From contig WOUZ01000012.1 of the NCBI GenBank assembly GCA_009773165.1, positions 31,766-95,765 on the forward strand: a stretch of 64,000 nt of DNA, read 5' to 3'. The notes below the pieces were generated by a model that saw only the letters and a program-made list of their open reading frames with translations, was not told the origin of the DNA and made no database searches. The DNA comes from Bacteroidota bacterium (GTDB lineage Bacteria; Bacteroidota; Bacteroidia; Bacteroidales; F082). Below are positions 35,446 through 43,975 of this stretch, one piece after another (positions within the stretch are counted from its first letter, which is position 1; each line of letters begins with the position of its first letter). The position numbers were made by a program, and so were the translations under genes.

Positions 35446-36369
35446 ATGCTTCTTTTATCCGTGGTAAGTCCTGTTTACCGTGCTGAAAAAATTCTACCTA
35501 TTCTAATCCAAAGGATTTCTGACGCTGCAATGCTAATAACTAGCGACTTTGAAATCATTTTGGTTGACGATTGCAGCCCGGATAATTCCTGGCAGGTGAT
35601 CGAAATGCTGGCTAAAGAAAATAAATCAGTAAAAGCCATTAAATTGAGTCGAAACTTTGGACAACATTATGCAATTACGGCTGGCCTTGACCACGCTAAA
35701 GGCGAATGGATTGTGGTTATGGATTGCGATTTGCAGGATCGACCTGAGGAAATTCCATTATTGTTTAATAAGGCTCAGGAAGGTTTTGATATTGTTTTGG
35801 CCAGGAGGTCCAATAGAAAGGATAAGCTTTTGAAGCGATTGTTTTCCAAGTACTTTTATAAGTTATTGAGCTATCTCACCGGGTCGAAGCAGGACGAATC
35901 AGTTGCGAATTTTGGTATTTATCATCAACGAGTTAATGAAGCAATCAAGCAAATGCGTGAATCAATCCGCTATTTCCCAACAATGGTGCAATGGGTTGGA
36001 TTTCGTATGACGAAAATTGAGGTGCAACATGATGAGCGCTACGAAGGAAAAACTTCCTACAACATTCAAAAATTATTGCGTCTTGCCACTGACATTATTC
36101 TTGCATTTTCTGACAAGCCACTCAGAATACTCGTTAAAGCGGGCCTTTTATTAGCTTCAATTTTCTTTTTTGTAGCTATTGTTTATCTGATCAGATGGTT
36201 TAAAGGTGATATCATCGTTCTGGGGTATACCAGCCTGATTATTTCGGTTTGGTTGCTTTCCGGAATCATTATTGCGACACTCGGTGTGGTTGGACTTTAT
36301 ATCGGGAAAATATTTGAAGGCGTTAAAAACAGGCCTATTTACTTGATTGAAAAGAAAATAAATGATTGA
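35446..36369 (+). CDS. Family 2 glycosyltransferase, polyprenyl-phosphate sugar synthase type
   Basis: About 307 aa. A GT2 domain (~1-215) with VVSPVYRAEK, LVDDCSPDNSW and the DxD-type motif MDCDLQDRPEE, then two C-terminal TM helices (~225-250 and ~262-290). This is the layout of enzymes that move a sugar from a nucleotide onto undecaprenyl phosphate (ArnC/GtrB/DPM1-like). An in-frame TTG 6 bp upstream exists; the ATG is preferred. The 3' end overlaps the acetyltransferase gene by 8 bp. In context it probably loads the amino sugar made by the next two gene products onto the lipid carrier (inference). Confidence 0.9.
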   Translation: MLLLSVVSPVYRAEKILPILIQRISDAAMLITSDFEIILVDDCSPDNSWQVIEMLAKENKSVKAIKLSRNFGQHYAITAGLDHAKGEWIVVMDCDLQDRPEEIPLLFNKAQEGFDIVLARRSNRKDKLLKRLFSKYFYKLLSYLTGSKQDESVANFGIYHQRVNEAIKQMRESIRYFPTMVQWVGFRMTKIEVQHDERYEGKTSYNIQKLLRLATDIILAFSDKPLRILVKAGLLLASIFFFVAIVYLIRWFKGDIIVLGYTSLIISVWLLSGIIIATLGVVGLYIGKIFEGVKNRPIYLIEKKIND

Positions 36370-37045
36370 GAACTTATCATGGGATTCGACTTTTTTTGAT
36401 TTTTCTGTGGGAAAAATCTTTGTCGAAAACCCTTCCGATTTTAATAAGGATGAGTTTTTCAAAGCAGCAAAAAGTTACAGGCTTGTTTATGTGTTTAGCA
36501 GAATACCTTTTGTTGAAAGCACATTTATGAGTCTGGTCGATGTAAAGCTCACTTTTCAGAAATCCTTGTTTTCATCTAATACTTCGACAGAAACCCTGTT
36601 CTTTGACGAACAAATTCATGAAAAGAATAGTTTGTTTCAGTTGGCATACGAAAGTGGTAAATACAGCCGATTCAGAACGGATCCCAATTTCGCTATAAAT
36701 GATTTTTTCTCGATGTATGAGATATGGGTTAATAAAAGTATTGAATCGAAACAGTCATCAGTTATGATTGAAGTTGTTAATAATGATCTTCTTGGTTTTA
36801 TTACTGTTGATTTCGATAATTCTGACACAGCGACAATTGGCCTGATAGCCGTTTCTCAAAAGTGTCGTGGCCAGGGTGTGGGAGGTAAATTGCTGATACA
36901 AGCCGAAAACCTGGCATTAAAGCATGACCGAAAACTGGTTAAGGTTGCAACGCAAAAGGAGAATGTTCAGGCTTCAGCTTTTTATCAAAAGAATGGCTTT
37001 GTTTTGGCCGATCAGTTATATATCTATCATTTTTGGAATTTATGA
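36362..37045 (+). CDS. GNAT acetyltransferase, WecD-like
   Basis: 227 aa. The N-terminal ~100 residues match the WecD layout (LSWDSTFFDFSVGKI), and the C-terminal GNAT fold has the acetyl-CoA loop CRGQGVGGKLLIQAE and the late ASAFYQKNGFVLAD motif. WecD acetylates the 4-amino group of dTDP-4-amino-4,6-dideoxygalactose to give dTDP-Fuc4NAc. The next gene encodes a WecE-like aminotransferase that would make this substrate, so the function is well supported by context. It overlaps both neighbours (8 bp and 4 bp). Confidence 0.82.
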   Translation: MIENLSWDSTFFDFSVGKIFVENPSDFNKDEFFKAAKSYRLVYVFSRIPFVESTFMSLVDVKLTFQKSLFSSNTSTETLFFDEQIHEKNSLFQLAYESGKYSRFRTDPNFAINDFFSMYEIWVNKSIESKQSSVMIEVVNNDLLGFITVDFDNSDTATIGLIAVSQKCRGQGVGGKLLIQAENLALKHDRKLVKVATQKENVQASAFYQKNGFVLADQLYIYHFWNL

Positions 37046-38181
37046 TCCCTTTCAATAAACCTCATATTACCGGACGCGAACTGGAATTTATTAGCGATGC
37101 TGTTGCTTGCGGCCATATTTCAGGTAATGGTAAATACACCAAATTATGCCATAAACTTATTGAAGAGAACTGGGGTTTTCATAAGTGCTTACTCACAACT
37201 TCATGCACAGATGCGCTTGAAATGGCAGCTATCCTATTGGATATCAAACCAGGAGATGAGGTTATTATGCCATCTTTTACATTTGTCAGCACTGCGTTGG
37301 CTTTTGTGCGACAGGGTGCAAAAATTGTTTTTGCAGATAGTCGTCACGACCATCCGGGTATTGATGAGCACTCTGTTGAGCGGTTGATTACTCAAAAAAC
37401 ACGCGCCATAGTAGTGGTACATTATGCTGGAGTTGCTACTGAGATGGTGACAATGATGGATATTGCCAACCGATATAACATCGCTTTGGTAGAGGATGCT
37501 GCCCAAGCAGTCGATAGTTTTTACCTGCATGAGGGTCAAAGCAGGGTTTTGGGAAGTTATGGTGTGTTGTCGGCATTTTCGTTTCACGAAACTAAAAATA
37601 TCCAAAGTGGTGAAGGCGGTATGCTTGTTATTAATGACCCGAAGCTTGCTAAAAGAGCAGAAATAATCTGGGAAAAAGGCACAAACAGAGCTGAGTTTTT
37701 TCGGGGCGAGGTGAACAAATATGGTTGGGTTGATATCGGAAGTTCGTTTTTGCCAGCTGACACAATAGCTGCTTTTCTGTATGCCCAATTAATTGAAGTA
37801 AAGGATATTCAGACAAAAAGAATAGAATTATGGAATCATTACAAAAGGCTTTTTCAAGACTGGGATTGCCCCCGAATACAATTACCTTTTGTTCCTGAAT
37901 ATTCAACTAATAACGGCCATATGTTTTATTTGATGCTGGAGAATATCGATATCAGACAGCGGCTTATAGAGTATTTGAAAGCAAATGGAGCACTTGCAGT
38001 TTTTCACTATCTTCCCCTGCACTTATCGTCCTATTACAAGGATAAACATGATGGTAGAATCCTCCCTAATGCTGAAAATTTTGCTAATAAATTGCTTCGC
38101 CTGCCCCTTTATTACGAATTATCTTTTGAGCAGCAGGAATTAATCGTTACCCTTATTCATGATTTTTTCGAGAAAAATTAA
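37042..38181 (+). CDS. wecE: WecE-like dTDP-4-amino-4,6-dideoxygalactose transaminase
   Basis: A 379-aa PLP enzyme of the DegT/DnrJ/EryC1 family. It begins MIPFNKPHITGRELEFI, the WecE/RffA start, followed by TSCTDALEMAAILLDI, GDEVIMPSFTFVSTA, VEDAAQAVDSFY (Asp contacting PLP), and FSFHETKNIQSGEGGML with the Schiff-base Lys. The ATG at 37042 overlaps the wecD-like stop as ATGA; the upstream TTG at 37033 adds only three residues. It aminates dTDP-4-keto-6-deoxyglucose. Dideoxy-amino-sugars of this type enter O-antigen, enterobacterial common antigen-like or glycoprotein glycans. Confidence 0.9.
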   Translation: MIPFNKPHITGRELEFISDAVACGHISGNGKYTKLCHKLIEENWGFHKCLLTTSCTDALEMAAILLDIKPGDEVIMPSFTFVSTALAFVRQGAKIVFADSRHDHPGIDEHSVERLITQKTRAIVVVHYAGVATEMVTMMDIANRYNIALVEDAAQAVDSFYLHEGQSRVLGSYGVLSAFSFHETKNIQSGEGGMLVINDPKLAKRAEIIWEKGTNRAEFFRGEVNKYGWVDIGSSFLPADTIAAFLYAQLIEVKDIQTKRIELWNHYKRLFQDWDCPRIQLPFVPEYSTNNGHMFYLMLENIDIRQRLIEYLKANGALAVFHYLPLHLSSYYKDKHDGRILPNAENFANKLLRLPLYYELSFEQQELIVTLIHDFFEKN

Positions 38182-38184
38182 CAG

Positions 38185-39666
38185 ATGAATCAAGAGCGTG
38201 TTAATAAATTTAAGGGGCGCTGGGTGTCGGGAGCGACATTACTTAGTATCATCATGCTTGTTGTTTTTTCGATTTCGCTTTTCTTTCGCAGGATAAATGG
38301 TGATGAAGGCATTATTGGCGAATGGGCTTATTGGTTAGCGAATTATGGTGAGGCGCGATCGATGCTTTACTACAGTTATTTTGGCGACAAAGCTTTATCG
38401 CTTCCCATTTATCATAAGTTTTATACAATTTTACTGGCAGGGTTGATCAAAGTATTTGATTTTCAACCCTTTTATCTTAGGCTTCTTTCTTTGCTATCAT
38501 TTGTTGGTCTCATCTCTTTGATTAACATATACTTGCGAAATAAACAAATTAAACTTTTCTCCTGGTTTGTCATTGCGGGCTATTTCTTATCGCAATCACT
38601 CATGTTTAATTTTGCTTTTGTAGCCAGACCTGAATTGCTGATGGCTTTTTTCGCCTTTTCTACTTTTTTCTCACTCCGGCAGTTTTCATTAACCAAAGAC
38701 TGGAAATGGGCTTTATATGGGGGACTAATCAGTGGATTATCATTTTATTCACATCTCAATGGAATTGCCATAATTTCGGCTGCAGGGCTATTCCTTTTGT
38801 TTCATTTCAACTGGAAGGCAATCATTGCTTTTGGGTTGAGTGCATTTGCAATAGCCAGCTTGTTCGTGGTAGATATTCCTGGCAATTATTTAGGGCTGCT
38901 GAATGAGCTGTCTCAAGCTCCTGACGTAAAACATAGTAGTTTTTCAATTGGCCGTGTGTTGATGAAAGTTTTAACAGAACACGAGCGTTTTTTTCATAAT
39001 GCAGGATTAGTTGTTTTTTCATCAGCAACTATTTTAAGTCTGATTTTTACATGGAGGCAACAACGAAAGCATGATTCAGACTTATTAATTTTTTTATTAT
39101 TACTAGTTTTAAGTTTAAGTCTTTTAACTCATGGTAAAACTGCAAAATATCTGTTGTTTTACATGCCATTCATGGGTTTAATTATTCTACAGGCAGTTTA
39201 TTACCTTTTCGAATCACAAAATTTAAAAAAACTCGTTGTCATCTCAATTTTGTCAATAGCCGGAGCTGGAATTTCAATTGGAGATTATTTGAAAGAATAT
39301 CCATATTTTGTTTCTGTTGAAGAACGAAATAATGCAATGGGCCAATTGATGGATAAGGGAGCTATAGTAATGGCACACGATGCTTTTGTGTTTGGACAGC
39401 TGGAGCAATTTGAAATACGCAGTCCGATTATATTCTTTTTTACCCACGAAGGGTTTAGAGACAACGAACAGGATGACTGCTTTGAATACCTTGATTTTGC
39501 CAGAAATCATGATTATGACTATGTCGCAATTGATTTGCTTCTGGAAAGAAATGAAATCCGACAGATTTTTGGAGATGAAAGATTTAACCTCGGCGATACC
39601 CTTGCTGGCTATAATATCAGCTTTAAAGATTCTGATTTTTTGATTTTTAAACAGATAAAAAATTAA
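38185..39666 (+). CDS. GT-C-type membrane glycosyltransferase (PMT/ArnT-like)
   Basis: 493 aa with about 10-11 TM helices and a ~100-residue C-terminal soluble domain. The first extracytoplasmic loop has the acidic motif RRINGDEGIIGEWAYWL, the catalytic DE site of GT39/GT83-type enzymes that use lipid-linked sugars. A product annotation beyond this is not possible. It starts 4 bp after the wecE stop. With the GT2, WecD and WecE genes it makes a complete mini-pathway: make dTDP-amino sugar, acetylate, load on carrier, flip (unknown), transfer outside. The acceptor could be lipid A, O-antigen or protein. Confidence 0.75.
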   Translation: MNQERVNKFKGRWVSGATLLSIIMLVVFSISLFFRRINGDEGIIGEWAYWLANYGEARSMLYYSYFGDKALSLPIYHKFYTILLAGLIKVFDFQPFYLRLLSLLSFVGLISLINIYLRNKQIKLFSWFVIAGYFLSQSLMFNFAFVARPELLMAFFAFSTFFSLRQFSLTKDWKWALYGGLISGLSFYSHLNGIAIISAAGLFLLFHFNWKAIIAFGLSAFAIASLFVVDIPGNYLGLLNELSQAPDVKHSSFSIGRVLMKVLTEHERFFHNAGLVVFSSATILSLIFTWRQQRKHDSDLLIFLLLLVLSLSLLTHGKTAKYLLFYMPFMGLIILQAVYYLFESQNLKKLVVISILSIAGAGISIGDYLKEYPYFVSVEERNNAMGQLMDKGAIVMAHDAFVFGQLEQFEIRSPIIFFFTHEGFRDNEQDDCFEYLDFARNHDYDYVAIDLLLERNEIRQIFGDERFNLGDTLAGYNISFKDSDFLIFKQIKN

Positions 39667-40061
39667 AAATTCCGGTTTCTGATGTAAAAACTATTTTGGG
39701 CTTAGCTTAAAACTTCACTTGTCGTTTTGGCTCATTTATAAAAATCCGAAAAAAGTAGATTCAAAACTTAATTGCTGAAAGGTTTTTGTATTAGACATAT
39801 TACCACATTCACAGGTATTATGATCGTAAGTTTTATGTTTAGAGGTTTGACATTTTTCAGGTTCAGATCTGTGAACTACATATTTTCTATTTACAAAGCA
39901 TAATTAGTTTTGTATATTAGGCATAGTAAGTAAGATTAGTTGTTTATGCCTAGTGACCTTGTTTTGTATCTGCCTCTTTTGCAACTATAGAAATAAAAGG
40001 AGCAAAGGGTTGCAAGCTTTGTTGTAATTGCCCCATATTTTGAACGACTTAAGCCTCGTTT
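39667..40061. other. Intergenic, no gene seen
   Basis: 395 bp of AT-rich DNA between the GT-C and methyltransferase genes. No credible reading frame, RNA gene or terminator hairpin was recognised. The promoter for the downstream gene overlaps its 3' edge. Confidence 0.6.
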
Positions 40062-40066
40062 TTGAC

Positions 40067-40074
40067 TACTTTTG
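40067..40074 (+). promoter_or_regulatory. -7 element for the rRNA methyltransferase gene
   Basis: TACTTTTG (TAnnTTTG), with a TTTG at 40039-40042 24 nt upstream. The expected transcript start (~40081) is inside the longer version of the frame, so translation should begin at the TTG at 40089 with a very short leader. Confidence 0.55.
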
Positions 40075-40088
40075 TAAAAATTTGTGCT

Positions 40089-41276
40089 TTGAAAACAGAC
40101 AATGAAACTTTTAGGCTGATTGCCAAAACAACTGCCGGCCTCGAACAGGTTCTTGCAGATGAACTTCAACAGCTGGGAGCTGAAAATATTGAACTCATGA
40201 CAAGAGCAGTGGCTTTTGATGGCGACCTTGAGTTGATGTATAAAGCCAACTATCTGCTTCGGTCAGCACTTCGGATTCTCAAACCATTGACGACTTTTAA
40301 AGCTACTGATGAGCAAAAACTCTACGACCAGATTTATAAAATTCAATGGCATGAGTTTTTGGAAACAGAACAAACCTTTGCTATCGATGCTGTTGTAAGC
40401 GGAGGAAGGTTTACACATTCACAGTTTATTTCTTACAAAACCAAAGATGCCATCGCCGATCAATTTCGCGATCGTTTCGGCGCACGCCCTTCGGTGAATA
40501 CAGAAGATCCTGACTTAAGGATAAACATCCATATCTATGACGATCAGTGCAGCGTTGCACGCGACAGCTCTGGCGATTCACTGCATAAACGCGGATACCG
40601 TTATGTGGTAGATAAAGCTCCAATCAATGAGGTTTTAGCTGCCGGACTTATCTTACTCAGCGGATGGAAAGCCGATAGTCATTTCATGGATTGTATGTGT
40701 GGCTCAGCAACCATTCCGATCGAAGCAGCCATGATGGCAATGCACATCCCTGCAGGCTACTTTCGTGATGCCTTTGGATTCATGAAATGGAAAGATTTTG
40801 ATAAGGAGTTGTGGCTAAAAATAAAAAGAGAAGCCGACGATAAAATCTCCGATTTCGATTTTGAGATCATTGGTTCCGACCGATCTGCCAAAGCGATTGA
40901 TATAGCCCGTCAGAATTTACAAAAGGCTCATCTTCATAAAGATATACAGCTTTTAAAAAAGCCGATGGAACTTGTTGTTCCTCCTTCAGGAGGTGGTCTT
41001 ATGCTTATCAACCCGCCTTATGGAGAACGTTTGGAAGAGACTGACATCATTGGGTTGTATTCATCTATCGGCGATAGCCTGAAGCAAAATTTCAAAGGAT
41101 GGCAGGCATGGGTAATCAGCAGCGATTTCACTGCATTGAAACACGTTGGACTAAAACCAAGCAAAAAATATACTGTCTACAATGGCCCGCTGGAATGTCG
41201 TTTTGCACGTTATGACATTTTTGAAGGAAAGCATAAGGATATGAAAAGAGCCGCCGGTGAAGGATTAGAAAAGTAA
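40089..41276 (+). CDS. THUMP-domain class I RNA methyltransferase, RlmL/YcbY N-terminal-type
   Basis: About 395 aa from the TTG at 40089. N-terminal ferredoxin-like/THUMP region (~1-150: IAKTTAGLEQVLADELQQLG, FAIDAVVSGGRFTHSQF) followed by the UPF0020 Rossmann methyltransferase: HKRGYRY, MDCMCGSATIPIEAAMMA (SAM site), GSDRSAKAIDIARQNL, and the catalytic LINPPYGERLEE (NPPY motif). Enzymes of this group methylate N2 of guanosine, for example G2445 of 23S rRNA. The start was chosen because a promoter overlaps the upstream part. It is monocistronic. Confidence 0.88.
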   Translation: MKTDNETFRLIAKTTAGLEQVLADELQQLGAENIELMTRAVAFDGDLELMYKANYLLRSALRILKPLTTFKATDEQKLYDQIYKIQWHEFLETEQTFAIDAVVSGGRFTHSQFISYKTKDAIADQFRDRFGARPSVNTEDPDLRINIHIYDDQCSVARDSSGDSLHKRGYRYVVDKAPINEVLAAGLILLSGWKADSHFMDCMCGSATIPIEAAMMAMHIPAGYFRDAFGFMKWKDFDKELWLKIKREADDKISDFDFEIIGSDRSAKAIDIARQNLQKAHLHKDIQLLKKPMELVVPPSGGGLMLINPPYGERLEETDIIGLYSSIGDSLKQNFKGWQAWVISSDFTALKHVGLKPSKKYTVYNGPLECRFARYDIFEGKHKDMKRAAGEGLEK

Positions 41277-41432
41277 TCACCTGAAAGAATAAAGAATCCT
41301 GATCTCTTCTTTTTGAATATTCAGATAGCGGGTATTTGCGGGTTGTGGTGTAAATTTTTTCCAGATTCTTACTACAAATTATTGAATTGACTTTCAGTAA
41401 TTATTCACTATCTTTACAACAAATTGCAAACT

Positions 41433-43418
41433 ATGAAGAAGACAAGCATTTTGTTTTTGGGATGGTTGTTTTTTTATGCGTCAACCCCATTGTATTCTCA
41501 AAACAATGAAATAGACCAGCTGCTCAATCTGGGAATTGAGGACCTGTTAAAAACCGAAATAGTTTCAGCTTCAAAAACAGGGCAAAGCATGTCAACTATT
41601 GCCGCTTCGGTAAAAGTTATTACTGCTGAAGAAATCCACAACAGAGGCTATCAGTCACTTCAAGAGGTTCTTTCCGATTTGCCTGGTTTTCAATTTCGTG
41701 ATATACAAGGCTTTAATAGCTATATTTTTCAACGCGGCATCCCCAATCAAAACAACCTCACGTTACTTATGATTGATGGAGTTCAAATCAATGAACTGAA
41801 CTCGGGTGGATTTTATGGCGGGATGCAGTACAATCTGGAGAATATTGAGCAGGTTGAAATAATCTACGGTCCAGCCTCAGCCCTCTACGGTACAAATGCA
41901 CTGACAGGCATAATCAATCTGATTACTAAAAAAGCTAAAGACAATCGGGGACTTGATATTAATGCTTCAGTAGGTAGTTTCAACACCCGGAAAATCGCTG
42001 TGGGTTTTGGTTTTTATAATCCAAAGAAGGATTTTGGTTTGAGATTTTCAACCCGATATCTTACTACTGATAAAACTCCTTTGAAAAATGAATATGGAGA
42101 TAATAACTGGACATATGAGATTGACAACTTTGAAAAAGGCCTTGCAACCGATTTGAGTGGCAACTGGGGTAATTTTTCCTTTGGTTTTAACCTCATAAAT
42201 AAAAAAGCCTCAATGGCAACGGTTTATAACACGCAATATTCAGATTTTTCCGACCATGGAACATTATGGAATATACTTTTCGTTAATGGGCAGCTTAAAT
42301 ATAAATTAGAAAAGAAAAAATACAGTTTCTTACCTCAACTCTATTATCGAAACAGCACCGTTTTGCCTTCAACTATTGCTGAAATTTATGATAAAGAACA
42401 ATATGCCTACTATCGTCCGGGAAATATGGTGGGTGTTGATTTGCTCAATAAATATAAAATAAACGACAAGCTTGTTTTAACCGGAGGACTTGTTCTGGAG
42501 CGTGAGGTTCTCTCACAGCGTTTTGGCATAGCGCACAACGATGTTTCAGAAGGCATTAAACCCGTTCCTCCTCGTCCTGATATGACTATAAATCTGCTTC
42601 TTAGTGTTTACACTCAGGCTGAATACCAATTTCTAAAATACCTGACTGCAATTGGAGGTTTCAGGTATGACAAGAGTGATTATTATGGTGAGAAGCTTAC
42701 TCCACGATTTTCACTATCGTTTAGAAAAGGATTTCTTAGTTCAAGCCTGTTATATAATGAAGCTTACAGGGCTCCAAAGCCCTGGGATTATACTGTAGGT
42801 TCGGGCAATCCTGATCTAAAACCCGAGCTTATTCAAACAACAGAATGGGTGAACAACTTCAAATTGTCGTCACACTTCTTTCTAACAGCCTCTGTTTACA
42901 GTAGTTATATGTACAATATTATGGTGCAGGATAGAAGTATATTTCCAACCAGATGGGTGAATCAAGGTAAGATTTTTATTAACGGACTCGAAACAGAACT
43001 GAGCTTCAGGCATGAAAAACTGGATGCTTACATCAATTTCAGTTTAACCCGAACTTTGGATGTTTATAAAACTCCAGTACCTGAAATAAGTGAGAACATG
43101 GCCAATGCTGGTTTTTACTACAAGTGGAATAAAAAACTTGGTACCGGCATAAGAATGAATTATGCTGAAAAAAGAAAGAATGCAAGCAGCGGTCCTTCTG
43201 TAAATAGTTCCTGGCATGTTTTGAGATTTCCTACCATAGATCCTTATCTCATTTTTCATGCAGATATCAACTATCGTTTTAACAAAAATTTTGAAGCCTC
43301 TCTTTTCGTCAATAATTTCACTGATGAGAAGTATTACCATAGTTCAAACCGGATGCCCGACAGGTATCCTCAGGCAAGAAGGTCTTTTAGGTTTCAGCTC
43401 AGATATTTATTGAATTAA
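41433..43418 (+). CDS. TonB-dependent outer-membrane receptor
   Basis: About 661 aa. Signal peptide MKKTSILFLGWLFFYASTPLYS. Plug domain (~50-170): MSTIAASVKVITAEEIHNRG, LQEVLSDLPGFQF, LMIDGVQINEL, VEIIYGPASALYGTNALTGIINLITK. The 22-strand barrel follows, with late FNKNFEASLFVNNFTDEKYY and a C-terminal FRFQLRYLLN. No SusD partner and no carboxypeptidase-like N-terminal domain, so it is not a Sus-type glycan importer. The neighbours are a YfiR-like periplasmic protein and three signalling proteins, so it may act as a receptor that feeds a signal cascade. Ligand unknown. Confidence 0.9.
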   Translation: MKKTSILFLGWLFFYASTPLYSQNNEIDQLLNLGIEDLLKTEIVSASKTGQSMSTIAASVKVITAEEIHNRGYQSLQEVLSDLPGFQFRDIQGFNSYIFQRGIPNQNNLTLLMIDGVQINELNSGGFYGGMQYNLENIEQVEIIYGPASALYGTNALTGIINLITKKAKDNRGLDINASVGSFNTRKIAVGFGFYNPKKDFGLRFSTRYLTTDKTPLKNEYGDNNWTYEIDNFEKGLATDLSGNWGNFSFGFNLINKKASMATVYNTQYSDFSDHGTLWNILFVNGQLKYKLEKKKYSFLPQLYYRNSTVLPSTIAEIYDKEQYAYYRPGNMVGVDLLNKYKINDKLVLTGGLVLEREVLSQRFGIAHNDVSEGIKPVPPRPDMTINLLLSVYTQAEYQFLKYLTAIGGFRYDKSDYYGEKLTPRFSLSFRKGFLSSSLLYNEAYRAPKPWDYTVGSGNPDLKPELIQTTEWVNNFKLSSHFFLTASVYSSYMYNIMVQDRSIFPTRWVNQGKIFINGLETELSFRHEKLDAYINFSLTRTLDVYKTPVPEISENMANAGFYYKWNKKLGTGIRMNYAEKRKNASSGPSVNSSWHVLRFPTIDPYLIFHADINYRFNKNFEASLFVNNFTDEKYYHSSNRMPDRYPQARRSFRFQLRYLLN

Positions 43419-43431
43419 TGCAAGCAATATT

Positions 43432-43965
43432 ATGATAAGCAGAGTTTTTCTACCTTTTATAATTGCATTATCAGCATTAATTTCGATGCCTCTGCTTACG
43501 TGCTCACAAGTTAAAGCGAGTCAGGAAAATGTAATGGCTTCATTTATTTACAGCTTTACCGGTTATCTCAGCTGGCCCGAAGAAAGACAGGGCAACGAAT
43601 TTAAAATCATAGTTTTAGGAGACGATCAGATACTTAGCCCATTGCAATATATCGGAAGCAAGCGAACGGTTCAAGGACGGATAATTGTTGTGAAGCAAGT
43701 GAATTCAGTTGCCGAAATCGATACATGTGATATGATATTCATTGGTTCAGGTGCAATTGAAGCTATCGAAAAGCTTCAACTCAATCAATCATTTGGCCCG
43801 GCGGTAGTTATCACCGATTGTCAGGATTGTCTAGAAAAAGGAATAGGGATCAATTTTGTCAATGAGGATGATAGAATACGTTTCGAAATCAATAAGTCAG
43901 CCCTTGAAAGTAAGAATATTCGAATTAGTTCCCAGTTGCTGAAACTCGCCGTTAAAGTGATTTAA
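43432..43965 (+). CDS. YfiR-family (DUF4154) periplasmic protein
   Basis: 177 aa with a signal peptide (core RVFLPFIIALSALISMPLL, then TCSQ). YfiR-fold hallmarks are ASFIYSFTGYLSWPEE, FKIIVLGDDQIL, VQGRIIVVKQV, CDMIFIGSG, VVITDCQDCLEKGIGINFVNEDDRIRFEIN and the C-terminal SSQLLKLAVKVI. YfiR of Pseudomonas is a periplasmic inhibitor of a membrane signalling enzyme (YfiN). Here it lies 14 bp after a TonB receptor and 11 bp before a transmembrane histidine kinase, so it may control that kinase (inference). Confidence 0.88.
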   Translation: MISRVFLPFIIALSALISMPLLTCSQVKASQENVMASFIYSFTGYLSWPEERQGNEFKIIVLGDDQILSPLQYIGSKRTVQGRIIVVKQVNSVAEIDTCDMIFIGSGAIEAIEKLQLNQSFGPAVVITDCQDCLEKGIGINFVNEDDRIRFEINKSALESKNIRISSQLLKLAVKVI

Positions 43966-43975
43966 TACTCAATCT

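Noticed and set aside
37234..37788. 184-codon frame antisense to the wecE-like gene
   Set aside because: The sense frame is a complete PLP transaminase; the antisense frame lacks signal, domain or promoter support.
39936..40169. 77-codon minus-strand frame across the intergenic region and the methyltransferase start
   Set aside because: Low-complexity composition, no promoter or ribosome-binding context, and it overlaps a well-supported gene.
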